64,000 bases of DNA. Origin: Palsa-89 sp963824345. GTDB taxonomy: Bacteria > Acidobacteriota > Terriglobia > Bryobacterales > Bryobacteraceae. A program made the translations under genes and the position numbers. Positions 53,926 through 61,629 of this stretch are shown piece by piece (position 1 is the first letter of the stretch; each line of letters begins with the position of its first letter). The notes beneath the pieces are model-generated. The model saw only the letters and a list, made by a program, of their open reading frames with translations, was not told the DNA's origin and made no database searches. The stretch lies in assembly GCA_963824345.1 (NCBI GenBank), contig CAWGOZ010000005.1, forward strand, positions 21,573 through 85,572, read 5' to 3'.

Positions 53926-54093
53926 ATGCCCCCCGAACCAACAACGAATAACCAACAACCAACAACCAATCACGAACAACCGCCCCCCGGCTACCAGCCA
54001 TCCCCCGGCCGCAAGCTGCTGATGATCGGCCTTTGCATCGCCGCTCTCATCTTCCTTTGGACTTATTACTTCCTCGCCACGCGCCAGCATTAG
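53926..54093 (+). CDS. Small Asn/Pro-rich single-helix membrane protein
   Basis: Fifty-five residues from ATG 53926: a hydrophilic start with T-N-N-Q-Q-P-T-T-N-H-E-Q-P-P-P, encoded by a slightly repetitive ACAACC-rich DNA stretch, then one membrane helix (L-L-M-I-G-L-C-I-A-A-L-I-F-L-W). The same frame is open upstream to 53749 without a start codon and reads like protein (E-R-F-L-D-G-L-E-H-Y-E-L), so the gene may once have been longer. Function unknown. The other bases from 53689 to 53925 show no separate gene. Confidence 0.55.
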   Translation: MPPEPTTNNQQPTTNHEQPPPGYQPSPGRKLLMIGLCIAALIFLWTYYFLATRQH

Positions 54094-54109
54094 CCGCGGG
54101 CTACGTCTC

Positions 54110-54367
54110 TTACGCCCGTTTCCGCTTCAGCTCCCCCATCACATCCGCCACCAGCTCCTTGGCGTCGGTCAGGCATTTCGAGATCATCTGTATATCCATG
54201 GCTGGCTTGCCCGGCTGCCGCGCGCTCTGGCAATACACCCCGTGCTGGCCCACCAGCACCAGCGCATCGGTCAATAAATCCAACGTCACCGACAACCGGC
54301 CCCGTTCGGCGCCCATCATAAACTCCTGCTGTTCCAGCTCTTCGCGGCGTTCGTCGTAGACAGACAT
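54110..54367 (-). CDS. Small helical protein, hypothetical, 85 aa
   Basis: Soluble protein of 85 residues, two helices: M-S-V-Y-D-E-R-R-E-E-L-E-Q-Q at the start and M-I-S-K-C-L-T-D-A-K-E-L-V-A-D-V-M-G-E-L-K at the end, with alternating charged and hydrophobic residues. A competing frame (54090-54374) encodes a less protein-like sequence and is rejected. Convergent with the small membrane protein. No known family. Confidence 0.6.
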   Translation of the reverse strand: MSVYDERREELEQQEFMMGAERGRLSVTLDLLTDALVLVGQHGVYCQSARQPGKPAMDIQMISKCLTDAKELVADVMGELKRKRA

Positions 54368-54444
54368 ATTGCATCCATTGTAGATGCCAGAAACCTAAAG
54401 TCCGCCGCGCTTTTGCCGATAGTACTCAACAGGAGAGGTACTGT

Positions 54445-55038
54445 ATGCTCGCAATCCGCTCAATGCTCGTCTCGACCATTATCTTCGCGGCCGTCCCGCC
54501 GGCTGTGCTCCACGCCGCATCCGACACCGTGCAGTACGTCGGAGGCACCGTGAAATCGATCCCGGTGAACTCGTCTGGCGCCTTCAACCTGGACGACGCC
54601 AAAGAACTCCGCTTCCATTACAAGGATTCGGTGTACCGCTTGCCATACGATCAAATCACCAGCACCGACATCGAAAAGGCGGACGTCAAGCATGTCCTGC
54701 ATGTGATCCCGGCTGAATCGCTGATGTTCACGCATCGCAAACGAGTCCTGGTGATCAACTACAAGGACGCGAGCGGAGCCACCGGAACACTGGACTTTGA
54801 ACTGCCGGCCTATCGCGCCGCGGACGCTCAGGAAATCATCGCAGCCAAGAAGACTCCCCCACCCGCCGGCGTAGTTGAGTCTGCATGGTGGGGAGATAAG
54901 ATCTGGAAGACACCTCGCAACAAAGCCGCCTGGGACGCACAGGCCGTCCTGAACGCGCAAGCCGCCCAAGCCGCCGAAGCCGCGCAAGCCGCACAGGCAG
55001 CCCAGCCCGGACAACTCGCCCCCGGCGGCGCCAAGTAG
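54445..55038 (+). CDS. Exported hypothetical protein, YVGGT family, Ala/Gln tail
   Basis: Protein of 197 residues with a signal peptide. The mature start V-Q-Y-V-G-G-T-V-K-S-I-P and the block R-L-P-Y-D-Q-I-T-S-T-D-I-E match, in the same order, the protein at 26170-26637. The C-terminal 30 residues are a repetitive helix of A-A-Q/A-A-E steps. A ribosome site AGGAG stands 11 bases before the ATG. A terminator-like hairpin follows 20 bases after the stop. Function unknown. Confidence 0.78.
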   Translation: MLAIRSMLVSTIIFAAVPPAVLHAASDTVQYVGGTVKSIPVNSSGAFNLDDAKELRFHYKDSVYRLPYDQITSTDIEKADVKHVLHVIPAESLMFTHRKRVLVINYKDASGATGTLDFELPAYRAADAQEIIAAKKTPPPAGVVESAWWGDKIWKTPRNKAAWDAQAVLNAQAAQAAEAAQAAQAAQPGQLAPGGAK

Positions 55039-55052
55039 CCAAGCTTTCTCAG

Positions 55053-55263
55053 GGTACACGCGGCTTTTAGCCGCGTTTTTGCCAATCGGCCGAAAAGGCC
55101 GGGCTTGGTGGGTGCCCGGGCTCGGCTTACTTCATGACTTGGCGCCTGGACGCGACCGGGACCACGATCGGAAACGATCCAGTGAAAGCGGGACTGTGCG
55201 GCAGCGCGCAAGACTGGCCTTGGTTGAGCGCTGGGAAAAACGCGGCTCAAAGCCGCATGTACC
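55053..55263. mobile_element. REPIN-like element with a collapsed RAYT transposase
   Basis: Two palindromic repeats in inverted orientation: 55053-55080 (GGTACACGCGGCTTTTAGCC...) and 55236-55263 (reverse complement GGTACATGCGGCTTTGAGCC...), matching at 26 of 28 positions. Between them the plus frame reads A-Y-F-M-T-W-R-L-D-A, like the start of REP-associated tyrosine transposases, and directly G-N-D-P-V-K-A-G-L-C-G-S-A-Q-D-W-P-W-L-S-A, their conserved end. The catalytic centre (about 130 residues, with H-x-H and Tyr) is missing. So the piece has REP arms at both ends and is no longer self-mobile. The rest of the gap (55264-55385) should hold the egtB promoter; nothing else is seen. Confidence 0.78.
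55059..55080 (+). terminator. Rho-independent terminator
   Basis: Perfect 7-bp stem CGCGGCT / AGCCGCG with a TTT loop and five T after it. It ends the 54445-55038 transcript. It is also one arm of the REPIN-like element described separately. Confidence 0.75.
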
Positions 55264-55385
55264 TTCTCGTGCTGGCAGGACTTTTCCAAAGACCTGCACT
55301 TTCAAGTCCCACACCCCCAGATCGGCGTTAATTTCCGCTCTCGCCCGCCGGATGCTAGTCTGTTAGTGCCGACTCGGAGACTAAC

Positions 55386-56666
55386 ATGGCGACTGCAACG
55401 GCGGCGAACAGGGCGATCCAGGAACGGCTGGATTCCGCTCGCAAGCTTACCGACTATGTCTTCAGCCTGCTGAAGGCCGACGCGATTTACGCCCGCCCCA
55501 TTCCCGAGCGGCATCGCCTGGTTTTCTACCTCGGACACCTGGAAGCGTTCGATTGGAACCTGATCGCGCGAAAAACCCTGGACATTCCCTCGTTTCATCC
55601 AACCTTCGACAAGCTTTTCGAATTCGGCATTGACCCGCCGGTCGGCCAAGTTGCTTCGGATGAACCATCCGACTGGCCCCGCGTGGACGAGATTCGAGGC
55701 TACAACCGCCGCATCCGTGGCATCCTGGACGAATTGCTCGACCAGCCAGAGGGGCGGATTCCCGAGCAGGTCATTCAAGTCGCCATCGAGCATCGGCTCA
55801 TGCACGCCGAGACCCTGGCGTACCTGCTGCACAACCTTCCGTATGACCAGAAGGCCTCCGGTGGGATGGCGCTGGCCTATTCATCGCATGGTCCCGTTGC
55901 GGCGTCCATGATCGCGATCGCTCCCGGCGTCGCCACACTCGGGCAAAAACAGGGCAAATTCGGCTGGGACAACGAATTCGCCGAGCACCAGGTGGAGGTC
56001 CCCGCCTTCCGCATCGGCAAGTTCAAGGTCACCAACGGACAGTATCTGGATTTTGTGCGCGCCGGCGGCGCCCCGCCGCATTTCTGGGCGCAGGGCAAAT
56101 CGCAACAAGGCGCGCGCTGGCTCTATCGCGGCATGTTTTCCGAGGTCCCGCTCCCGCTCAACGCGCCCGTGTACGTTACCTACGCCCAAGCCGGCGCTTA
56201 TGCCAAATGGGCCGGAAAGCGCTTGCCCACCGAGCCCCAATTCCATCGAGCGGCCTACGGTACATCTCTAACCGGCGAAACGCCTGCCCACGAAACAAGC
56301 GGACTCGCGGAGCGTCCTTATCCGTGGGGGCACGCGGAGCCCAGCTCGAAACGAGGTAATTTCGATTTTCATCAATGGGACCCCCTCGACGTGGATGCCC
56401 ATCCGTCCGGCGAAAGCGCCTCCGGGGTCGCGCAACTGGTGGGGAACGGCTGGGAGTGGACCGCCACGAAGTTTGCTCCGTTCCACGGGTTTCAGCCCCT
56501 GCCGTTTTATCCGGGGTATTCTAAAGACTTCTTTGACGAAGCACACTACGTACTGAAAGGTGGGTCGCCCGTGACGGCTGCTTGTCTGTTGCGCCGTTCG
56601 TTCCGCAATTGGTTCCGGCCCGATTATCCCTATGTCTACGCCGGTTTTCGCGTGGTCGAAGACTAA
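55386..56666 (+). CDS. egtB: Ergothioneine synthase EgtB
   Basis: Non-heme iron enzyme joining a thiol donor to hercynine as a sulfoxide in ergothioneine synthesis. 426 residues. The N-terminal DinB-like part holds the iron ligands: H51 (Y-L-G-H-L-E) and H136/H140 in E-H-R-L-M-H-A-E (H-x3-H-x-E), the same spacing as in characterised EgtB. The C-terminal half (about 170-426) is FGE-like (G-N-G-W-E-W-T, F-R-N-W-F-R-P-D-Y) without the Cys pair. Whether it uses gamma-glutamylcysteine or cysteine cannot be told; egtA and egtC are not in the window. The 3' end overlaps egtD by 35 bases. Confidence 0.93.
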   Translation: MATATAANRAIQERLDSARKLTDYVFSLLKADAIYARPIPERHRLVFYLGHLEAFDWNLIARKTLDIPSFHPTFDKLFEFGIDPPVGQVASDEPSDWPRVDEIRGYNRRIRGILDELLDQPEGRIPEQVIQVAIEHRLMHAETLAYLLHNLPYDQKASGGMALAYSSHGPVAASMIAIAPGVATLGQKQGKFGWDNEFAEHQVEVPAFRIGKFKVTNGQYLDFVRAGGAPPHFWAQGKSQQGARWLYRGMFSEVPLPLNAPVYVTYAQAGAYAKWAGKRLPTEPQFHRAAYGTSLTGETPAHETSGLAERPYPWGHAEPSSKRGNFDFHQWDPLDVDAHPSGESASGVAQLVGNGWEWTATKFAPFHGFQPLPFYPGYSKDFFDEAHYVLKGGSPVTAACLLRRSFRNWFRPDYPYVYAGFRVVED

Positions 56667-57636
56667 AGCTGCGGACGGAGCAACAGTTCGAAACACGACC
56701 AGCGAATTCGCTTGCGACGTCCGCGCCGGTCTCGGCAAGCCTCAAAAGGAGCTGCATTCCAAGTATCTTTACGACCAGCTTGGCAGCTCTCTGTTTGAGG
56801 CCATCACGAACTTGCCAGAATATGGACTCACCCGCGCCGACGAGCGCTTGCTGGGCCGGCACGCGGAAGAGATCGCGGCGCTGCTCCCCGCACGTATCGC
56901 CGTCATCGAACTCGGCAGTGGCGTAGGACGGAAGACGCGCCCCATTTTGCGGGCGCTCGGGCCAGCTTCCCAGCAGCCCGCCCTCCGCTACTATCCCATC
57001 GATGTGTCGGCCGATGCCTTAGCGCGCTGCGAGCGCGATCTGGCGGACCTCGCCGAGGTGCATCCATTCGAGCAGTCCTATCTCGACGGCATGGCTCGCG
57101 CCACCGCCGAACGCGAACCCGGCGAAGCGTTCCTGGTGATGTTCCTCGGCAGCACCATCGGCAATTTCGAGCGCAAGTGCGGCCTCGAATTCTTGCGCGA
57201 TCTCCGCCGTTCGCTGCTTCCCGGCGACGCGCTGCTGATCGGCGCCGACCTGGTGAAGGAACCAGAACGCATGCTGGACGCCTACGACGATCCCACCGGC
57301 GTCACAGGCGCCTTCAATCTCAACCTGCTCGGCCGCCTCAATCGCGAGCTCGGCGCCGATTTCCAACTCCGCCAATTCGAGCACCAGGCGCGCTGGAACG
57401 ACGAGCACCGCCGCATCGAAATGCATCTGCGCTCGCGCGTGAACCAGACCGTCTCGATCGCCGAAGCCGGCCTCACCGTATCCTTCCAGGCCGGCGAGAC
57501 CATCTGGACCGAGTCCTCCCACAAATTCCAGCTCGGGGAGCTCACCGCCATGGCGGAGCTCGCCGGATTTCACCCGGCGGCCCGCTGGATCGATGCGGAC
57601 TGGCCTTTCGCCGAGAACCTTTGGGCAGTTCATTGA
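56632..57636 (+). CDS. egtD: Histidine N-alpha-methyltransferase EgtD
   Basis: Trimethylates histidine to hercynine with three SAM. 334 residues, the normal length: K-Y-L-Y-D-Q-L-G-S-S-L-F-E-A-I-T-N-L-P-E-Y (separated residues) near residue 45-65 is the EgtD opening, I-E-L-G-S-G-V-G-R-K-T (SAM loop, about 91-101), Y-P-I-D-V-S, F-L-G-S-T-I-G-N-F-E, and the late F-Q-A-G-E-T-I-W-T-E-S-S-H-K-F. The start overlaps egtB; the stop overlaps the TTG start of the ABC ATPase (TTGA). Therefore biosynthesis and transporter are translated together. Confidence 0.95.
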   Translation: MSTPVFAWSKTKAADGATVRNTTSEFACDVRAGLGKPQKELHSKYLYDQLGSSLFEAITNLPEYGLTRADERLLGRHAEEIAALLPARIAVIELGSGVGRKTRPILRALGPASQQPALRYYPIDVSADALARCERDLADLAEVHPFEQSYLDGMARATAEREPGEAFLVMFLGSTIGNFERKCGLEFLRDLRRSLLPGDALLIGADLVKEPERMLDAYDDPTGVTGAFNLNLLGRLNRELGADFQLRQFEHQARWNDEHRRIEMHLRSRVNQTVSIAEAGLTVSFQAGETIWTESSHKFQLGELTAMAELAGFHPAARWIDADWPFAENLWAVH

Positions 57637-58358
57637 GTACTGCCCTGGAATTTCGCGACGTCTCTTACACCATCGGCGGCAATCTCGTCCTGGACAAACT
57701 CAACCTTCGCATCGCGGAAGGCCGCACACTCGTTCTGCTCGGCCGCAGCGGCTCCGGAAAGACCACCGCGCTAAAAATGCTGAATGGCCTCCTGTTTCCC
57801 ACCACCGGCGACGTCCTCGTGGATCAGCGCGCCACCACCGATTGGGATCTCATCCAGTTGCGCCGCAGCATTGGCTACGTCATTCAGGAAGTCGGCCTCT
57901 TCCCCCATTTCACCATCGGAGAAAACGTCGCCCTGGTGCCGAGATTGAAAGGCTGGCCGCAGGACCGCATCGCTTCGCGCGTGGCGGAATTGCTGGATCA
58001 AGTCGGCCTCGACCCGGCGCACTTTCTCGATCGCTATCCGCGCCAGCTCTCCGGTGGCCAGCGCCAGCGCGTGGGAGTCGCTCGCGCGCTCGCAGCCGAG
58101 CCGAAGCTGCTGTTGTTCGACGAACCCTTCGGCGCGCTCGATCCCGTCACGCGCGTCGAATTGCAGGATCAATTCCTGGCTCTGCGCGACCGCCTGCAGA
58201 AAACTTCCATCTTCGTAACGCACGACGTCCGCGAAGCCCTGCGGCTCGGCACCGAAATCGCGCTCCTGCATCGTGGCAGACTGGAAGTTCTGGCGACCCC
58301 GGACCAGTTCGTACAATCGAGCGGCCCGGAGGCGCAGGCGTTCCTAGCCACGCTGTGA
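57633..58358 (+). CDS. ABC transporter ATPase of the OpuCA/EgtV type
   Basis: 241 residues. Walker A G-R-S-G-S-G-K-T-T (about 34-42), Q-loop Y-V-I-Q-E-V-G-L-F, signature L-S-G-G-Q-R-Q-R-V-G-V-A-R-A-L, Walker B L-L-L-F-D-E-P, H-loop V-T-H-D-V. It lacks the C-terminal CBS domains of OpuCA/ProV osmoregulators. The TTG at 57633 overlaps the egtD stop and fits the start of family members (S-T-A-L-E-F-R-D-V-S-Y). First of three coupled transporter genes. Confidence 0.93.
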   Translation: MSTALEFRDVSYTIGGNLVLDKLNLRIAEGRTLVLLGRSGSGKTTALKMLNGLLFPTTGDVLVDQRATTDWDLIQLRRSIGYVIQEVGLFPHFTIGENVALVPRLKGWPQDRIASRVAELLDQVGLDPAHFLDRYPRQLSGGQRQRVGVARALAAEPKLLLFDEPFGALDPVTRVELQDQFLALRDRLQKTSIFVTHDVREALRLGTEIALLHRGRLEVLATPDQFVQSSGPEAQAFLATL

Positions 58359-58368
58359 TCGAGAAACC

Positions 58369-58989
58369 ATGATCCCTCCTTACTTGCTCCAGGAGATGGC
58401 TCAGTCCACCGGCGAGCACATCGTCCTGGTGCTGGTCTCCATGGCGATCGCGGCCGCCCTCGGCCTTCCGCTCGGCATCCTGCTCACGCGCCGCGCGGCC
58501 CTGCGCACTCCCTTGCTCGGTTTCGCCAACGTCATGCAAACCATTCCCAGCCTCGCGCTCTTCGGCTTCCTGATCCCCATTCCGTTCATCGGCGGCATCG
58601 GCAAACGCACCGCCATCGTCGCCCTGGTGCTCTACGCACTGCTTCCCATTCTTCGCAACACGCTCGCCGGCATTCTTGGCGTGGACGGCGCGGTGCGGGA
58701 ATCCGCTATCGCCATGGGGATGACCGGCCGTCAACTGCTCTGGCAAGTCGAGCTGCCCCTGGCCGCCCCCACCATACTCGCCGGCGTGCGCATCGCCACC
58801 GTCACCACCATCGGAACGGCGACCATCGCGGCCGCCATTGGAGCCGGCGGACTTGGCGTCTTCATCTTTCGCGGCATCGCTTCGGTGGACACCGCGCAAA
58901 TCCTGGCGGGCGCAATCCCCGCCGCTCTGCTCGCCCTGCTCTCGGACGGAGGATTCAGTTGGATCGAACGACGCATCGCCGTTTCCTAG
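58369..58989 (+). CDS. ABC permease of the OpuCB/EgtU membrane type
   Basis: 206 residues, about five or six helices. L-G-L-P-L-G-I-L-L-T-R and the EAA-like loop E-S-A-I-A-M-G-M-T-G-R-Q-L-L-W-Q-V-E-L-P-L-A (separated residues) that contacts the ATPase are clear. Matches the quaternary-amine (betaine/carnitine/choline/ergothioneine) permease family. 10 bases after the ATPase stop; overlaps the binding-protein gene by 31 bases. Confidence 0.93.
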   Translation: MIPPYLLQEMAQSTGEHIVLVLVSMAIAAALGLPLGILLTRRAALRTPLLGFANVMQTIPSLALFGFLIPIPFIGGIGKRTAIVALVLYALLPILRNTLAGILGVDGAVRESAIAMGMTGRQLLWQVELPLAAPTILAGVRIATVTTIGTATIAAAIGAGGLGVFIFRGIASVDTAQILAGAIPAALLALLSDGGFSWIERRIAVS

Positions 58990-59846
58990 CGCCCCTCCTG
59001 CTGCTCACCGCCCTATTTGGCGGATGCGGCGCGCGCAACCACATCGTGGTCGGTTCCAAGAATTTCACCGAGCAATTGATCCTCGGCGAGATCGTCGCGC
59101 AGCACATCGAAGCCCGGCTGCATCAACCGGTGGAGCGCAAGCTGGACCTGGGCGGCACCTTGCTCGCGCATCAGGCGCTCCTCGCCAAAGGCATCGACTT
59201 GTATCCGGAATACACCGGCACTGCCTATACCAACGTGCTCAAGCGCAGCGGCGTTACCGATCCGGCCGTTGTTCTCGAACAGGTCCGCGCCGAATATGCC
59301 AACGGGTTTCATCTCGATTGGATGGACCCGCTGGGCTTCGAAAATTCCTTCGCCATGACCATTCGCGGCGAAGACGCCCGCTCCCGGCATTTGCGAACCT
59401 TGAGCGACGCCGCAGCCGATCCCACGGGATTCGCGCTGGGCGCCGGCTACGAATTCCTGACGCGCCCCGACGCCTACGGCGCGCTGAATCGCGCCTACTC
59501 GATCAAATGGACCGCGGCGCCCCGCAGCATGGACCTCGGACTGCTTTATCAGGCGCTCGAACAAAAGAAGGTCAGCATGGCTGCCGCCAACACCACCGAC
59601 GGTCTCCTGAACAAGCTGGATGTCACGGTCCTCAGCGACGACAAGCACGTGTTTCCGCCGTATCAGGCCTGCGTTGTGGTTCGCCAGGATACGCTGGCCT
59701 CGTACCCCAATCTGCGCGCGATCCTCACCGAGCTGTCCGGCAAAATATCCGACACCGAGATGCGCAACATGAACTATGCGGTGGACGCCCAGCACCGCCC
59801 CGCGCGCGACGTCGCCAAAGAATTCCTACAGCACGCCGGGCTCTAA
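58959..59846 (+). CDS. Quaternary-amine ABC substrate-binding lipoprotein
   Basis: 295 residues from a TTG inside the permease gene. Lipobox L-F-G-G-C (Cys about 23), then V-V-G-S-K-N-F-T-E-Q-L-I-L-G-E and L-Y-P-E-Y-T-G-T-A-Y (the substrate loop of OpuCC/EgtU-type proteins), F-E-N-S-F-A-M, F-P-P-Y-Q-A-C-V-V-V. In EgtU of pneumococcus and Helicobacter the binding domain is fused to the permease; here it is separate but otherwise alike. Linked to egtBD, its ligand may be ergothioneine or hercynine; ordinary osmolyte binding is the alternative. Overlaps the convergent UvrC-like gene by 21 bases. Confidence 0.9.
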   Translation: MDRTTHRRFLAPLLLLTALFGGCGARNHIVVGSKNFTEQLILGEIVAQHIEARLHQPVERKLDLGGTLLAHQALLAKGIDLYPEYTGTAYTNVLKRSGVTDPAVVLEQVRAEYANGFHLDWMDPLGFENSFAMTIRGEDARSRHLRTLSDAAADPTGFALGAGYEFLTRPDAYGALNRAYSIKWTAAPRSMDLGLLYQALEQKKVSMAAANTTDGLLNKLDVTVLSDDKHVFPPYQACVVVRQDTLASYPNLRAILTELSGKISDTEMRNMNYAVDAQHRPARDVAKEFLQHAGL

Positions 59847-61040
59847 ACTTGCTTTCTGCCGCACCCGCGAAATCGCGCGCACCAGCTTCTTATACGGCAC
59901 TTGATCCAACGCCGGGAACCCGATCCATTCTCCATCGCTCCAGCTCGAATAATGCCAGCGCCCGAGCAACGCCAGATGCTCTTGCTTCTCCGCCAGCGGC
60001 GGCGTCACCGGCTGTATCGACGCCACTAATTCGCGCAGCCGCTGATCCAAAGAAACCAGCGACGTCAGCGTAAATCGCACCGGCGCTTGCCACGCCCCCT
60101 GGCAAACAAACCACAGCAGAACGCTGTCCGGAGCAAGGCAAGGCGCGATGGCCACTCCAAACAACCGATCGATATCGCAAACCAGATCGCCGCCGAGCGC
60201 CAGCACGCCCTGGATGCGCTCGATCTGTTTGTGTTGGCGCGCCGCTTCCTCGAAGTTCATCTCCGCGCTCAAACGATCGCGCGCAGCCATTGCGACGCTG
60301 AGCAACGCAGCGCCATTCCCGGTCAAGAATTCTTCCACTCGCCTGGTCTCGCTCAGATACTCATCGCGCGTCACCACTTGCTGGCAAGGCCTGAGGCAGC
60401 GGTTCATCTCGCCGTAGATGCAGCCCGGATGCTGCGGGCTCGGCTCCAGATTTTCCTGGCAGCGCCGCATCTGGAACAGGTCCAGAGACTGGTTCTCGAA
60501 CAGCTCCGCCGCCGCTCGCGATTGGAACGGCCCATAATGCAAAGCCCGGCTCGCGCTCAGGCGCGTGCTCACCTGCGTGCGCGGAAACTCGTTCCCCAGG
60601 ATCAGCTTCACATAGGCCGGCATCCGCAGCTTGATCCGGCGCAAGTAATCTTCCGGAAAATATCGCCGCGCCAGAGCGTAGTGCAGCAGCATCGATTCAA
60701 ATCGCGACGCCGTCGGCCAATACTCCACCCGCGTGGCCACTTCGCGCAAATTCAGCGACCGCCGCGGAGAATCCGCAGTTTTGAATATGCGCATCAACCG
60801 CCGCCGCAGCATACTGGTTTTCGCCAGGTACGCCGACCGATCACCCGCCCAAACGACAAATACCGCGTCCGCGTTGGGAACCTCGGCGACGCTCGCGTCT
60901 AAATTTTCGCGTTCGATACTGATCGGCTCCGGAACCTGCATCCCCACCCAGTGTCGCGCGTCCGGCCCGCTGGTTTCTGAGTGCTCTTCTGCAAGTCTCC
61001 TAGCTTGCCTCGCCCAACCGCGCGCATTGGAAAGGCACAT
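59826..61040 (-). CDS. UvrC/Cho-like protein lacking the second nuclease domain
   Basis: 404 residues at most; a start at about 60941 (M-Q-V-P-E-P) is also plausible. An N-terminal GIY-YIG-like fold (V-F-V-V-W-A-G-D-R, A-Y-L-A-K-T-S-M-L-R-R-R-L) is followed by the UvrC phrase Y-G-P-F-Q-S-R-A-A-A, the Cys cluster C-Q-x(n)-C-I-Y-G-E-M-N-R-C-L-R-P-C and a UVR helix pair (A-E-M-N-F-E-E-A-A-R-Q). The C-terminal RNase H-like nuclease and HhH of UvrC are absent; the end is unknown. The GIY glycine next to the Tyr is replaced by Ala, so activity is uncertain. Similar UvrC-like proteins, including Cho, occur as second copies. Confidence 0.8.
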   Translation of the reverse strand: MCLSNARGWARQARRLAEEHSETSGPDARHWVGMQVPEPISIERENLDASVAEVPNADAVFVVWAGDRSAYLAKTSMLRRRLMRIFKTADSPRRSLNLREVATRVEYWPTASRFESMLLHYALARRYFPEDYLRRIKLRMPAYVKLILGNEFPRTQVSTRLSASRALHYGPFQSRAAAELFENQSLDLFQMRRCQENLEPSPQHPGCIYGEMNRCLRPCQQVVTRDEYLSETRRVEEFLTGNGAALLSVAMAARDRLSAEMNFEEAARQHKQIERIQGVLALGGDLVCDIDRLFGVAIAPCLAPDSVLLWFVCQGAWQAPVRFTLTSLVSLDQRLRELVASIQPVTPPLAEKQEHLALLGRWHYSSWSDGEWIGFPALDQVPYKKLVRAISRVRQKASLEPGVL

Positions 61041-61172
61041 CGCAGAAAGCGTGCTCAGATGATATGGAGGGGGTGCGCCAGCGCCGTCGGACCTGTAGGC
61101 ACGCCGAAAGTCAAACTCGAGCAGATAGCGGGTACCGAAACGAACGGCTGGCCGAGCTACGCGCAGCCCCGC

Positions 61173-61370
61173 TCATAGGCTCACGCCCGCATCGCGCGCG
61201 ATGCGGGCAGCCAATCCCGGCTTCAGACTCCTACTGCCGTGCACTGGAATCGAAATGACTTTGGATTCGCCAAGCTTGGAATAGATGTGATGGCTCCCCC
61301 GAATCCGGCGGAGCGACCAGCCGTTCTTCTCAACTAACCGGCACATTTCTGGACCGGTGATCGATTTCAA
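61173..61370 (-). CDS. hicA: HicA mRNA interferase toxin
   Basis: 65 residues: S-I-T-G-P-E-M-C-R-L-V-E-K-N-G-W and R-G-S-H-H-I-Y with the catalytic His, S-I-P-V-H-G-S-R-S-L-K-P-G. Complete length and normal ATG, overlapping the hicB stop by 4 bases (ATGA). RNA-cleaving toxin neutralised by HicB. Unlike the other toxin loci here it looks fully intact. Confidence 0.92.
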   Translation of the reverse strand: MKSITGPEMCRLVEKNGWSLRRIRGSHHIYSKLGESKVISIPVHGSRSLKPGLAARIARDAGVSL

Positions 61371-61576
61371 ACTGCTACGTCCAGAATCTGGATGTTCGCG
61401 TCAGGCTCCCGCCCCTGCTCTTTCAGCACTTCAAGCACGCCGGCGATGGCTTCGCGAATGTTGTTTTTCAATTCATCAACGGTTTCGCCCTGCGAATAGC
61501 AACCCGGAAGCGCTGGGACTTCACCCCAAAAACCGCCCTCGGGATCTTCGTGGATGACAACGGCGTAGGTCCGCAC
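61367..61576 (-). CDS. hicB: HicB antitoxin
   Basis: 69 residues: A-V-V-I-H-E-D-P-E-G-G-F-W-G-E-V-P-A-L-P-G-C-Y-S-Q-G-E-T, the classical HicB opening, then V-D-E-L-K-N-N-I-R-E-A-I. Short form without a separate DNA-binding domain. First gene of the pair; a promoter should lie in 61577-61629. Confidence 0.92.
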   Translation of the reverse strand: MRTYAVVIHEDPEGGFWGEVPALPGCYSQGETVDELKNNIREAIAGVLEVLKEQGREPDANIQILDVAV

Positions 61577-61629
61577 GTCTAAATTTTCGCATAACCGCCA
61601 CGCCTTGGTAGTGGGTCAATTTGAAAAAC

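Noticed and set aside
54090..54374. 94-codon minus-strand frame
   Set aside because: Out of frame with the better 85-codon candidate; Gly/Arg-rich with no helical pattern.
60981..61178. 65-codon plus-strand frame before hicA
   Set aside because: Overlaps the UvrC-like gene on the other strand and has no ribosome site or recognisable sequence.
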